Source: Blastomussa wellsi (lineage: Eukaryota; Cnidaria; Anthozoa; Scleractinia; Plerogyridae). Taken from it: a stretch of 64,000 nucleotides of DNA. The notes below the pieces were generated by a model that saw nothing but the letters and a program-made list of their open reading frames with translations, did no database searches and was not told where the DNA came from. This document shows positions 21,835 to 31,583 of this stretch, one piece after another; within the stretch, counting starts at the first letter, position 1; every line of letters begins with the position of its first letter. The DNA lies in the NCBI GenBank assembly GCA_947652115.1, contig OX393569.1:20834934-20898933 (forward strand), in the 5' to 3' direction. The position numbers and the translations under genes are program-made.

Positions 21835-22035
21835 CCTCCCCCACCGAAGGGATTTTCTTTCAAGACCTCCACTTCTCTGGAAATTCCAATGTAAAGCTTC
21901 ATACATTTCTTTAAATTTTTAGGTCTTAACGAACCCCCATACCCCCAGGGATTTCCAATCTGTTGTGTATGTGTGTGCATGTGTGTGTGGGAGGGGGGGG
22001 GGGGGTATGGAGATTTCAGTTCTAGAACTACACAA
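21835..22035. repeat. Dispersed repeat, related to 61145-61312
   Basis: Both copies contain CCCCCA-rich runs, GGTATTTCCA or GGATTTCCA, a G-tract, then GGTTATAGAT/GGAGATTTCAG, and end CTACACAATAT or CCACACAATAT. Fragments such as GGAGTTTCCAGAGGG at 18101 and 39751 look related. Confidence 0.45.
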
Positions 22036-22270
22036 TATGATCCGCAAGGGCTAATTCACCCTTCAGTTACCAAGAATGATCAAAATCTCATTTCTCCTTA
22101 CATTATTGACACATTGTCAAACAGGCAGCTGATGTGAATAAAATAAGTCATCAACTTGTAAAATGATGGGTTTGGAAGATGCTTGATTTAGCTAAGGGTA
22201 GATGAGGGAAATTTTCCTCTGAGTTTTTGACTGAAATTTCTAAGGGTTTTCACGCATATTTCAAGCTCCG

Positions 22271-22422
22271 TTAACCCAATCACTGTCATTTGGGTATCAC
22301 TGGAAAGCTCTTACCCTCCTGCAGAACTTGGGTAAAAGGGTCTAAAAGTAATACCTAATTTGGTCACAAGTGATGACGTCAAAAGTGGAACAAAGTCCAG
22401 CACAGGAGTCAATGGGTTAAAT
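22271..22422. mobile_element. Possible TTAACCCA-ended short element
   Basis: It starts TTAACCCAATCACTGTCATTTGG and ends GAGTCAATGGGTTAA, giving short inverted ends. There is no coding content. Confidence 0.4.
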
Positions 22423-23000
22423 AATTTTTTTTTGCAATTCTGTCTACCAGGAGCCAATCACCCCATACATTTTTTTTTTAAAATAAGCTTTATTTCTATT
22501 ATTACAATTGTGAAAAGGTAAGGTTCCATTGCAGGATGAAGGGGCCAAAAATCATTGGTACATGTCCAATGTTTCATCCGTTTATGAAAAACGATTAAGT
22601 CAAAAACACGCGTGTTGAATATTGCGAATAAGCGACTTTATAGAAAGGTAACAATTGGTAAATGCACGTAAATTGGTTTATTCAATTCCGTTCGATTGAT
22701 TTCTTTTGTATTGTTTTATTTTTTTGCTAGAACTCATCCGGGAAAAATGACGCTACTCCAGCTCATACGAGACAAAAAAATGGAAAAATGTTCAAGTTTG
22801 TAACCTTGATGTGCATACTAACTTTTACCAATGTGTACGAAAAGTTCTGAATACTAACAAAAGAACACGTTACCTGCAATTACACTTAAGTTTCTTAATC
22901 ATGCGTAATATAAACATCTATTGTTCTTCAGTGAACATTTCATAATTTCTCGTGCATTGTGTGTCAGAGCTGAAAATAACAAAAGTTACTTGCTTCCAGA

Positions 23001-24176
23001 TTACAAGCCTTTTAAGATGCTAGCCAAATCCCTTCCTTTATAGACCACTTGAGGGCGTTGCATAGACTCGATTTTCTCATGGATGGAAAGCTTGTCAGGG
23101 GGCGATTCTCGCTTCACTCTTCTGGTCGGCAGTTCAAGGAGGTCTTGGATGGGTTTCCCAGCTTTTTTCGGCTCTGGTTTGGGTTTTTCTAGTCCCTTTC
23201 GCCAAAGCGGTTTCCTTTGGATGTCAACGACTACAATCTCCTCCTCGAATTCATCATCGTCATCATCATCATCTTCGAAATCCTCCGGACGCAGCATCGG
23301 AACCGATTGGTCTCGTTTGGCGACTTCTGGGCGGATCGTACTCTCGTATTTCAGCTTTCTCGGGTCTGGTGCATTGCGTTTTGGCGAATAATCACTTCGA
23401 TATTTTAAGAGAATGTCGATGTCCAAAACGCCAGGGTTTCGTCGCTTTGTTTCGGGGAGTGACCGCTCTTCCATCCAATCCGGTGTCTCGAGCTTTGGCC
23501 TCTCTTTCTGAACGACCACTACCGGAGATTCTTCGCCACGAGCGGGAGATGTCGCAAGGAGTTCGAGGTCCTCCGAGCGCAGCTTAGGAATCGACTGGTC
23601 TCGTCTGGCGACTTCTGGGCGGATCCTACTCTCGTATTGCACTTTCCGCGGGTCTGGTACATTCCTCTTTGATGAATACCCACTGGGATACTTAAGAAAT
23701 ATATTGATGTCCAACACATCAGGGTTTCCACCCTTTGTTTCGGGCACTGATCGCTCTTCCATCCAATCTGGTGTCTGGAATTGAGGTTTCTCTTTCTGAA
23801 CAACAACAACCGGAGATTCATTGCCATGAACGGGAGAGATCGTGGAATGGTCGACTCCTGTTCGGCCCTCTCTTGGCTCTTTACCGTCTCCGATCATGTC
23901 GCTTACGAGTGTTCGCTGATTAAACGAGCTGTAGTTGATATTTTGGTGCGTGCCACTCTTCCAATGCTTCGATTCCGTCATGGCAGAATGCTCTTCTCTA
24001 GAAAACAACTTGATGTCATGTGACTCAAAAGGCGACCCTTTGATTTCCATTTTAACCTCGCTACGCTCAAGTGAACTGCGCTTAGTTCGAATAGAAGTTT
24101 TCATAGTTGAAGGTGTTGTCATGGAACTTTGCACAATGCGTCTACTTTGGTTTACAAATCTGTGTTGGTACGCCAT
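23001..24176 (-). CDS. WMEERS-module acidic protein, two-module paralog (391 aa)
   Basis: I do not recognise this family. The single exon encodes a basic N-terminus (MAYQHRFVNQSRRI), then KMEIKGSPF at about 42-50. A 96-residue module follows and is duplicated: SPVVVVQKE at 121 and 217, PDWMEERS at 136 and 232, PETK, NP-VLDI-I-LKY, IRPEVA-RDQS. The C-terminus has an Asp run (302-308), FEEEIVVVDIQRKP (310-323), KPKPEPKKAGKPIQDLLELP (331-350) and a basic tail. It has no signal peptide, membrane segment or enzyme motif; composition suggests a largely disordered cytoplasmic or nuclear scaffold. The paralog at 27822-31032 shares KGxPF, one WMEERS module, FEEEIVV and DLLELP in the same order, in divergent orientation. 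An upstream coding exon cannot be excluded. Confidence 0.82.
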   Translation of the reverse strand: MAYQHRFVNQSRRIVQSSMTTPSTMKTSIRTKRSSLERSEVKMEIKGSPFESHDIKLFSREEHSAMTESKHWKSGTHQNINYSSFNQRTLVSDMIGDGKEPREGRTGVDHSTISPVHGNESPVVVVQKEKPQFQTPDWMEERSVPETKGGNPDVLDINIFLKYPSGYSSKRNVPDPRKVQYESRIRPEVARRDQSIPKLRSEDLELLATSPARGEESPVVVVQKERPKLETPDWMEERSLPETKRRNPGVLDIDILLKYRSDYSPKRNAPDPRKLKYESTIRPEVAKRDQSVPMLRPEDFEDDDDDDDEFEEEIVVVDIQRKPLWRKGLEKPKPEPKKAGKPIQDLLELPTRRVKRESPPDKLSIHEKIESMQRPQVVYKGRDLASILKGL

Positions 24177-25551
24177 CTCTGTATTCTGTAGTCGTCTTTA
24201 ACTTGTTGTTGTTTTTGTGAGTAGAAAGCAAATGTATTCTGTGTTTGGTTTTACGTAGTTTTGTCTTGTTAACGCTTGCTATGTTTAACTGTTGACACTT
24301 TACAGCATCTCGTCAAGGTTTATCAACTTTGTACTTCCTGTACCTTTCAGAGATCTGGAGCTGTTGTTTGCGGCTTGAACCAGTTTTCGTTCGGCTTCAG
24401 TACAACAAGGACAGCACCCTCTTAAAACCTCTGAAACTAAATAAAATAATACCTGTACTAATCAATAAACAACTATACACTTCACATCTAAACGAGCCCG
24501 GGAAATATAAAGCAAACAACTAGTGCATTGTCGGGTTTCTTAAGCGGTTGTGTCTTACTCCTTCGTGGTATAATGGCCTTCCTAAGTTCTCTATGGTTTG
24601 GGCGGCGTTCAAGCCAGCTAAAAGAAATATGCATAAAGGTCGATTGCACTATAAGCTCAGTATTGCGCTATTTAAAGAGACCTAGGGATTTGTGAGTTAA
24701 TCCCTAAAGCTGCAAAAAGACACGGCTCGGTCCAGCATTGGTAGGGAAGTAAATTTGAATAGAACGAGATAATCTTTGCATTTAAAAAAGAACAAAGAGC
24801 AAATAATGTCCTCAAAAGTACGACCCTGCGAAAGATTTAGAGCAATGGATCTTTTTTATTAAACGGCTGAAAGGTTCAATAACAAAAGTCAACCAGTCAT
24901 AATGCTTTATTGTCGGTCCGATACTTTCTAAGTATTGGACCCGGCCGCCGGGTTAAGTTTTTACTGCTGTTTTTTAATTATAAAGTCATGCAGTACATAT
25001 ATCTCTTATTCGATCGATCTTATTCACTTTCATCTACATCCGCAGTTCAAATATGAATTATTTGATATATGCTCCACAAAGCTTATTCGGATTGTCCTGA
25101 TAACATATTGGCCGTCAGTCTTGCCAAGATAAACGGTTGGTCTTTATTCTTCCAAAACTGCCATTGTGCTTGGTTGACAACTTAAATTGATTGAATCAGT
25201 GGAAAACTTTGCAAAGCAACATGGTAAACCGTGACGAGGGAAGAGGAGTTCAAGATTGAAAATATTTCTGCGTGAAAGTCACACCTGTTTAAGCTTTTTT
25301 GGGAGGAAGACCCGTATTTCAGTCATGCCAGATGGCAACATCTGCGATATGGATTATGGCGAACTGCTAAGCCATCCTACTGAGTTAGTACTGAACTTGA
25401 ATTCAAAGAACCTTTGGAAAATTGAGGTCGATCCTAAATTATATAACGCTATTGCAAGTATTTTAATGAATGTTTCTGTATTTCCACTTTTAATATTTGC
25501 ACCTTTTATTTTTAGCCGCCCGATAGGTCCCAAAAGGTTGAATTGTAGTAG

Positions 25552-25790
25552 TCTCGTCCCCAGAGGCGCGATTCGTTTGGCCAGCACCAAGGAATCGAGA
25601 ATCAACCAAATTGTGAGCATGCGTAGAGAACTCGTTTTGTAGCTTTCAGCCAATCAGATTTGTCGTACTTGGCTTTGTGCATGCGCAGAGTGACAGGAAG
25701 TCCGTGAATCGAGGACTTCCGGTGTTGGACCTTCCCAGAGGTCGCGTTTCTTGGTGCTGACCAAAAGGATCGCGGCCTCTGGGGACGAGA
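25552..25790. mobile_element. MITE, CTCGTCCCCAGAG family II, complete copy
   Basis: It has perfect 16-bp terminal inverted repeats, TCTCGTCCCCAGAGGC. Subterminal blocks CAGCACCAAGGAATCG and GGTGCTGACCAAAAGG also pair partly. The 239-bp element has no ORF of its own. A second copy at 44770-45007 has lost the last bases of its right repeat. Confidence 0.85.
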
Positions 25791-26021
25791 ACAGAATTTT
25801 AGCAATCTCGTTCCCAGAGTGCACGTTAGCAGACACGTTTCTTGTGCATGCACAACATAGATATTCTCGCCACATCAATCATTTCAATTCATTATCATAA
25901 GTTGAAAGTATATCTGGGAAGCTCCATGGAACGATCAAACGAGCAGTTTTTACGTATTCGAATAAAAAGTTTTGTTGGGATTTGTTATGGCCGGATGGAC
26001 AAACCATAGTTTTAGGATGAA

Positions 26022-26333
26022 ACTCACACTGTGTGAAATGGCATGTATACGGAGGTATCACGAGACCGTATACATAATGTGTTCGGAAAGGTATACTGAT
26101 GTATACTGAACTTTGGGTATAAGGTCTGTATAATGAACAGTATACCTCGGTTTCCTTATACTAGTGTATACTGATCCTGGTATTTTTGTTGGCCAACCCT
26201 GAAATATACTGATCATTATACGGACCGTATACATCCTGCCACGTCCTTATATTGTCCTTATATCAATAGATATACCGAGTGTGTACGGCTTGAGGAAGGC
26301 TCCGTATACAGGACCATTTCATGCAGTGTCAGT
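26022..26333. mobile_element. Fold-back element dense in GTATAC
   Basis: Its ends are ACTCACACTGTGTGAAATGG and the inverse of ACTGACACTGCATGAAATGG, each continuing into GTATACGGAG. The interior carries more than a dozen TATAC/GTATA motifs in both orientations, giving multiple alternative hairpins. Length 312 bp and non-coding. Confidence 0.75.
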
Positions 26334-27732
26334 CCACACAATCAAAGTAACTTAGACACATAAGTACGTTCATTTTGTAGATTGAGCCGTTTGGTTCATG
26401 CAATTTGTCTAAATTTTCTAAAGCTAGATAACTGACCGTGAAAAATTCTCTGTTTTGTACATTTATTCGGACATACGCGTGCACGATTTGACGATAGTCA
26501 TTTCAAAATAGACTGTTGTTAAACTTTTCGCCCTTAGATGTCTTTCAAGTTTGTTTTAAAATTTACCAAACAAATCGCCACGACAAATGGGCAAGTGATC
26601 TTCTATTGTGATACCAAGAATGAAGAACATTGCACAACAGACTTACAGCAGATTTTATTTAATACACATAAATATACATGATTTGCACCCCCTCATAAGT
26701 GAGCACCGATTAATCAAATTATACAATAACATGTCCGCGAGACGTTATGTCACGCGAAAGACGGCTTACCGTTTTGGCATTCCGTTGGGTAAGGTATTTC
26801 ATTCTTTGATCTGTTTAACAATCATAAGTTGTTTAAACAAACTTTATTATTCAAATGCTTTGACTGGATACTCCAACTTGCAATTTGCTACCGCCACACT
26901 CACATAACTGAGAAACAGTCAGTGAACAGTTTGTCTCAAGTTGGCCAAGGGCTTATGCTTGGTCCAAAGCAAAATGCGTCATTCTTAATGCGCTTTCGTT
27001 GCACTAAAATTTGCCAATAAGTATAAGTATAAGGAACATTCATTTTCGCTTTAATACAGAAGACTTACAATTGTACACTAAGTGAATCGATCTATTGACA
27101 CAGTGAAATCTTTGATAACTTTCGCAGGAATCTGGAACGTACTTATTAGGTCGGCCATATACATTGATATCCAACTTTTTCGATTCTTTTAGCTAGGAAA
27201 TAATTAAAATACTCTGAAAGGGGTTTCCATGCTTTTTTCGCGCTTCAGATTCTAGTGCCATCACTTTGCGATTTTCACGGTTGATTTCAATTCATCCGAT
27301 GTACTTATTAGTTTTCAACTTAAACAAAAATAATTTACATGATAATACATAGTGGATATCAAGACGCAGATTCAGAGGCGAACAATGGTGGGTGTAAATT
27401 TCACGAATTTGGTCTGAAATCGCTTCGTGTCCCGCAGAATCTGGGCAATTCACAGCAGGGATGCAATGTTGAAGGATCTTCAAAATTCTCAGACTTAACA
27501 TTCTGCATAAGCGACATGTTAGTGATGTTAACAAATCTAGAATTTTTGCGCAGAACACGCTTCACTGCCTCGTTAGCTATTTAATATTAAAATAACCCAA
27601 AATTATTCATCCCAACGCTGCAAAACCGCGCCTTTTCCATCCAGGGCGAACGGAAGTTCAAGAATTGAGTTCTCCAGAAACACGAAACATCGAGATCACG
27701 AAAACCAATTAAGACGAAGTCACGTCATCATA

Positions 27733-27742
27733 GTTTATATAT
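27733..27742 (+). promoter_or_regulatory. Candidate TATA box of the plus-strand WMEERS gene
   Basis: GTTTATATATC lies about 85 bp before the proposed ATGAAAG micro-exon, which fits a transcription start near 27767 (ACATTGTTACACTCAG). Confidence 0.45.
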
Positions 27743-27821
27743 CACAACCGCGGGAGACATTGTTACACTCAGCCCTGTCGCACGCGGTTCCTGTGAGCAT
27801 AACACTCATTCGCGATTCACG

Positions 27822-30800
27822 ATGAAAGGTACGTTTTCGATTTAGGATTTATCCGTTTTCTACTTAACAAAATTGAAGTTTTCTACCGAAGCAGGTAGCA
27901 AGTTTTTAAGTGTACCCAACGCTTATGAAATGTCGTGAGAACTGGTTCTCACGACATTGTTCAAGATTGTTTGTAATAGTTTCAACACCTTTGAATTTAT
28001 GTTAGTGTCTCAGACGGCTCACGCCAGCAGTCCGTTATCTTTCTCGCTAAATAGGCTATAGGACCAACCACGGACAAGTTTTACAAATATATTCTTAAAC
28101 AACTGATTTTCCAACATGGTAAGGAGATTAGAAACTTGTCAAATTCTTCCACGAGGCCACATAGCTTCGCAGGGTGCAGGCATGCAAGGAGAAAGGTTCA
28201 ATTGTATGCAAGATGAATATAATTCTATGACTATATATTGTTCAAGCAATCAGCTTTATTGCAACTTCAAGTAAAAACAATTTCAGTAAAAGACCGTTTA
28301 CTTCAGTGTTTTCGTGGGAGAGGACGTTTCATACGTGCAGGTTATTTTTAGAGTGGCCATTGTTTAGCTGTTTGAAACTTTTCCAAACTTTTCATAACAT
28401 TGTTCAAAATCGGCTTACATGCTTCACTGAAGACCGTTGAACCCGAACATGTTAAATAAGAGATATCACTTTAAAAACAAGCACGGTCTTTCCAGGGCAA
28501 TATAATTTATTAATTTTATTGTTAGAAATGTTTTGCAAACAAATCGTTTGTCTTTGCTCTGTGCATTTTAAGGGTTCTGATCAGTTGATTTGACGTGACT
28601 ACCGGCAGCAAGTACTCGACCGAGGCGCGGAAAAAGTGTTTTGAAAACAATAGCGGGGGTGGATCAAATTGACCTGGACTGAACGCCCGAGGAAAACATT
28701 TGAAAAATGCTCACGAATTCGGCGAAAACGAATCTGTTTAAGGGCCCTGAACAGTATCTTTTTGGGCCGTTGCTAGGGAAAATTCAGTCGGCTGTAACTT
28801 GACTTTGCATTGCATTGATGAAACTAAATTTAGACAGTAGGCTTTGAGTGTCATCGGGGCCATGCCCTATGTCACGTGACCCAAAATTTACGCAAGACAC
28901 TTACGGTCTTATTCCCAGTTTGCAGTATCAGGTCAAATTATACATTTATCTTAATAATTGTAAGCATGCGTTTTTCGTTAGAATGAAAACTTTACAAATA
29001 ATGACAAAAATGTGGTCTGATAATCACATTTTTGTACACCAATTTTTGTTATTTTGATTTTCGTAAAATGCATGCTTGCGTTTCTAGAAAAATACATTTT
29101 TTATAACTATGGCAAAAATGGATCACAAGTTTCTGTGATTGTAAGAAGTTTCTCGCCGAAAAAAAAGAACGAACTGAAGTTAATTTGCCGCTCCATAGAA
29201 AGGCCGCGAAAACGCCGGAAATAAAATTACACTTTCGTCGCAACCCTGCAATTTAGCAACGAGATACTGTCCTGGGCCCTGAAGACAAAGAGCCCGCACT
29301 CTCCTCATCCTCTCCTCCCTACCCTCCTTCGGGGTTGAACAAAGACCGGACTCTAGAGAACAGCAAGCCTAACGAATTAGGAGACTAACAGAGAATATTG
29401 ATGAATTGTTTGTCGTTTTTTATAGACAGCCAACTTTGTTTAACTGATTTCTAGTCAGATTTTATGAACGTTGTATTATTTTTTACAGCCTGTGTCAGGT
29501 GGTGTTGCCCGTGTTGTTTACGCGGGGAACCGGAAGAAAAATCACCGCGTGTGAAAGTCGCCTATGCCACATCCAAATCTCAGCAAAATGACGAAAACGT
29601 GAACTTGCTCAAACCTGACGAGCTGCCAGAAAAAACAGTGAAAGAAAACGAGGAAACAGTGAAACCAAGCGTAGAAGATAGCACTGACAACTCTAGCCAC
29701 AGCGACAAAGACGCCGCCGACAGCGAGGATGTGGAATTCACGGACGAAAACGGAATGAGAGCTCGACGCGTGGTAACAAAAACCGTGACAACAACTTCCA
29801 CTAAAACATCATCTGACAATGGTGAACCTAAGCATCTGACAAGGGACACACTGCAGATGAAAAGTGGCCAGGAAGGAGGCGACACAGACGAGAATACTAA
29901 AGTCGTAGAGTACGTGGATGAGAATGGTCGCCGGGTTCGACGGATAGTAAAGAAAACAATAACGACGACGACGAGGGTAACCTCAAACAAGGACGCTCCC
30001 AGCAGCGTTACCACTGAAACGAGAGAGATCAGCAGTGATGGGAACGGCCCTGAGAAAATTTTGATCAATTTTGGAGAAGGTACGCCACGCCCTTCAGAGG
30101 AACACAGCAAACTTCAAGCTGACACCAAGCCTAAAGCTGTCGAGGAAAAAGAAGTGTTCCTACAATTTGGCAGTCATCCCCCGACGAAGCACGAGAGCCA
30201 GATGAAGGTGGATATCAAAGGGCAGCCTTTTCAAATACATAACATCAACACGTTTGAGAGCAAAGGGCATACTACCATCACAAATGGGTCGCCTGGAGGT
30301 AATAACACAGTTTACAAGCGCACAGTTATAACAACGACCGAAGGCGACGACGGTGGAACGAAAGTAGTCGAGCACTCTACGAATACTTACGGCCATGGCG
30401 GCGACCACCCGATAATGGTTGTTAAGAAGGAGAAATCCCAAATTAACATGCCTGAGTGGATGGAGGAACGGTCATCGCCCGAGACAAAGCGTAAAAACCC
30501 TGAAATGTCCAACATCAATGTTCACTTGAAATATCCCAGCGAGAACACCCCGAAAACGAAGGATCTGGAATCGAGCGTCAATGAAAGTAGCATCCTCCCC
30601 GAAGTCGCCAAACGAGATAAACCGGTTATCACGTTGTTAAGTCTTGATGACGTGGTCAAAGAGAAAAAGGAAGAAGAGGTGAAGAAACCCGAGAAAACAG
30701 AAGAAAAACCAGCTCCTCCCGAAGCAGATGCAGATGATGAAGACGACGAAGAAGACGAGGAAGAGGATGGTGAAATAGATGAATTCGAGGAAGAAATAGT

Positions 30801-31032
30801 GGTACTGGAAGTCCGAAGAAAACCTCGTTTCCACAAGGCCCTGGATATTCCTAAACCGGAGCCAGAGAAACTGGGAATCCCCATTGAGGACCTTCTCGAG
30901 CTGCCGACATTAGAGGTTGGTCAAGAGTCTGCCCCTGACGGGAATTTGATTGATGAAAAAATAGAGTTCGAGGAACGCCCGAAAACGGTTTTTGAGGCAC
31001 CGGACTTCGAGGAGTTTTTTAAAGATAAGTAA
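27822..31032 (+). CDS. WMEERS-module acidic protein with N-terminal CCPCC motif (516 aa, spliced model)
   Basis: I do not recognise this family. Proposed exons are 27822-27828 (ATGAAAG) and 29489-31032. The acceptor TATTTTTTACAG ends at 29488 and lies inside the only local alternative start (29464), and splicing yields MKACVRWCCPCCLRG. The Cys cluster at residues 4-12 beside basic residues looks like an S-acylation membrane anchor (inference). Then come two DENG-R-RR-V-KT repeats (about 87-101 and 145-159), each followed by a Thr-rich stretch, KGQPF (246-250), one EWMEERS module (325-331), an acidic tract (about 415-436), FEEEIVVLEVRRKP (435-448) and PIEDLLELP (467-475). The last features match the minus-strand paralog at 23001-24176 in order. 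AATAAA at 31073 follows. Confidence 0.82.
27929..27958. repeat. Perfect 14-bp-arm palindrome in the WMEERS gene intron
   Basis: AATGTCGTGAGAAC and GTTCTCACGACATT flank a 2-bp spacer, about 100 bp downstream of the first donor site. It could be a transposon remnant or a protein-binding site. Confidence 0.7.
28741..29280. mobile_element. 540-bp TIR element in the WMEERS gene intron
   Basis: The left end AGGGCCCTGAACAGTATCT matches the inverse of the right end (AGGGCCCAGGACAGTATCT) at 17 of 19 positions. The interior has repeats of TTTTTGT-type sequence and no transposase-like frame, so it is a non-autonomous DNA transposon. Confidence 0.75.
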
Positions 31033-31072
31033 TTCTGGCGGACTGGATGACAAGCATAGCGTTTTAACCAAG

Positions 31073-31078
31073 AATAAA
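31073..31078 (+). terminator. Poly(A) signal of the plus-strand WMEERS gene
   Basis: AATAAA occurs 40 bp after the stop. The convergent AKR7 copy ends at 31584, with TTTATT (AATAAA on the minus strand) at about 31216, so the two 3' ends are close. Confidence 0.6.
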
Positions 31079-31583
31079 ATGAACGAGAGTGACATTAACA
31101 ATGTAAAACAATTAATAACAAGTAACTAAATGGTAAGCCCTTTGTGGCTTGATCAGATGTAAGCTTTAGTAGGTTTTTACGACATCTATGTAAGAAACCA
31201 AATCGTGAATGAAGTTTTATTTTCAGACAATAATTGTTTTCATCATTCAATACATTTGTTCCTTCACTTTCATTGGTCCAGGAACTATCGCGTAACCATT
31301 CTCTTCCCTAGAGCTCTCATTTCTTTATGACTAAGCCATACATTTCCAAAGCAAACACCTCTGAAGTGAACATTGGTGTTGAGTTGTCTTTTGACTGAAA
31401 AGCCGACAGAAGCACGACTATAGATCTTGGTAAGAATTTCGTTAGATGTTCGTCAAACTTCGCCGTCAATTTAACAACGCATAAATTTCGAAACCCTATA
31501 CTCATTGACCCACATTCAGTATTTGCGTTTTCGTGAAAAACTAATATCCAGCTCGTTGGGCCTGCAGTATTCACAAGGTCTGT

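Larger units (their letters stand above)
21237..23000. other. Intergenic region with dispersed repeats
   Basis: The CCCH 3' UTR lies at the left. A dispersed repeat (21835-22035) and a possible TTAACCCA-ended element (22271-22422) follow. On the minus strand TTTATT at 22676 may be the poly(A) signal of the gene at 23001. A 65-codon minus-strand frame at 21329-21526 has no support. Confidence 0.5.
24177..27732. other. Spacer between the divergent WMEERS paralogs
   Basis: About 3.6 kb holding a family II MITE (25552-25790), a GTATAC-rich fold-back element (26022-26333), and an isolated plus-strand frame (25256-25500) that could be an orphan exon. No gene could be modelled. Confidence 0.55.

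Noticed and set aside
29580..30110. 176-aa minus-strand Ser/Val-rich ORF
   Set aside because: It is antisense to the WMEERS coding exon, whose frame is far longer and matched by its paralog.
30522..30884. 120-aa minus-strand Ser-rich ORF
   Set aside because: It is an antisense shadow of the acidic tract of the WMEERS gene.
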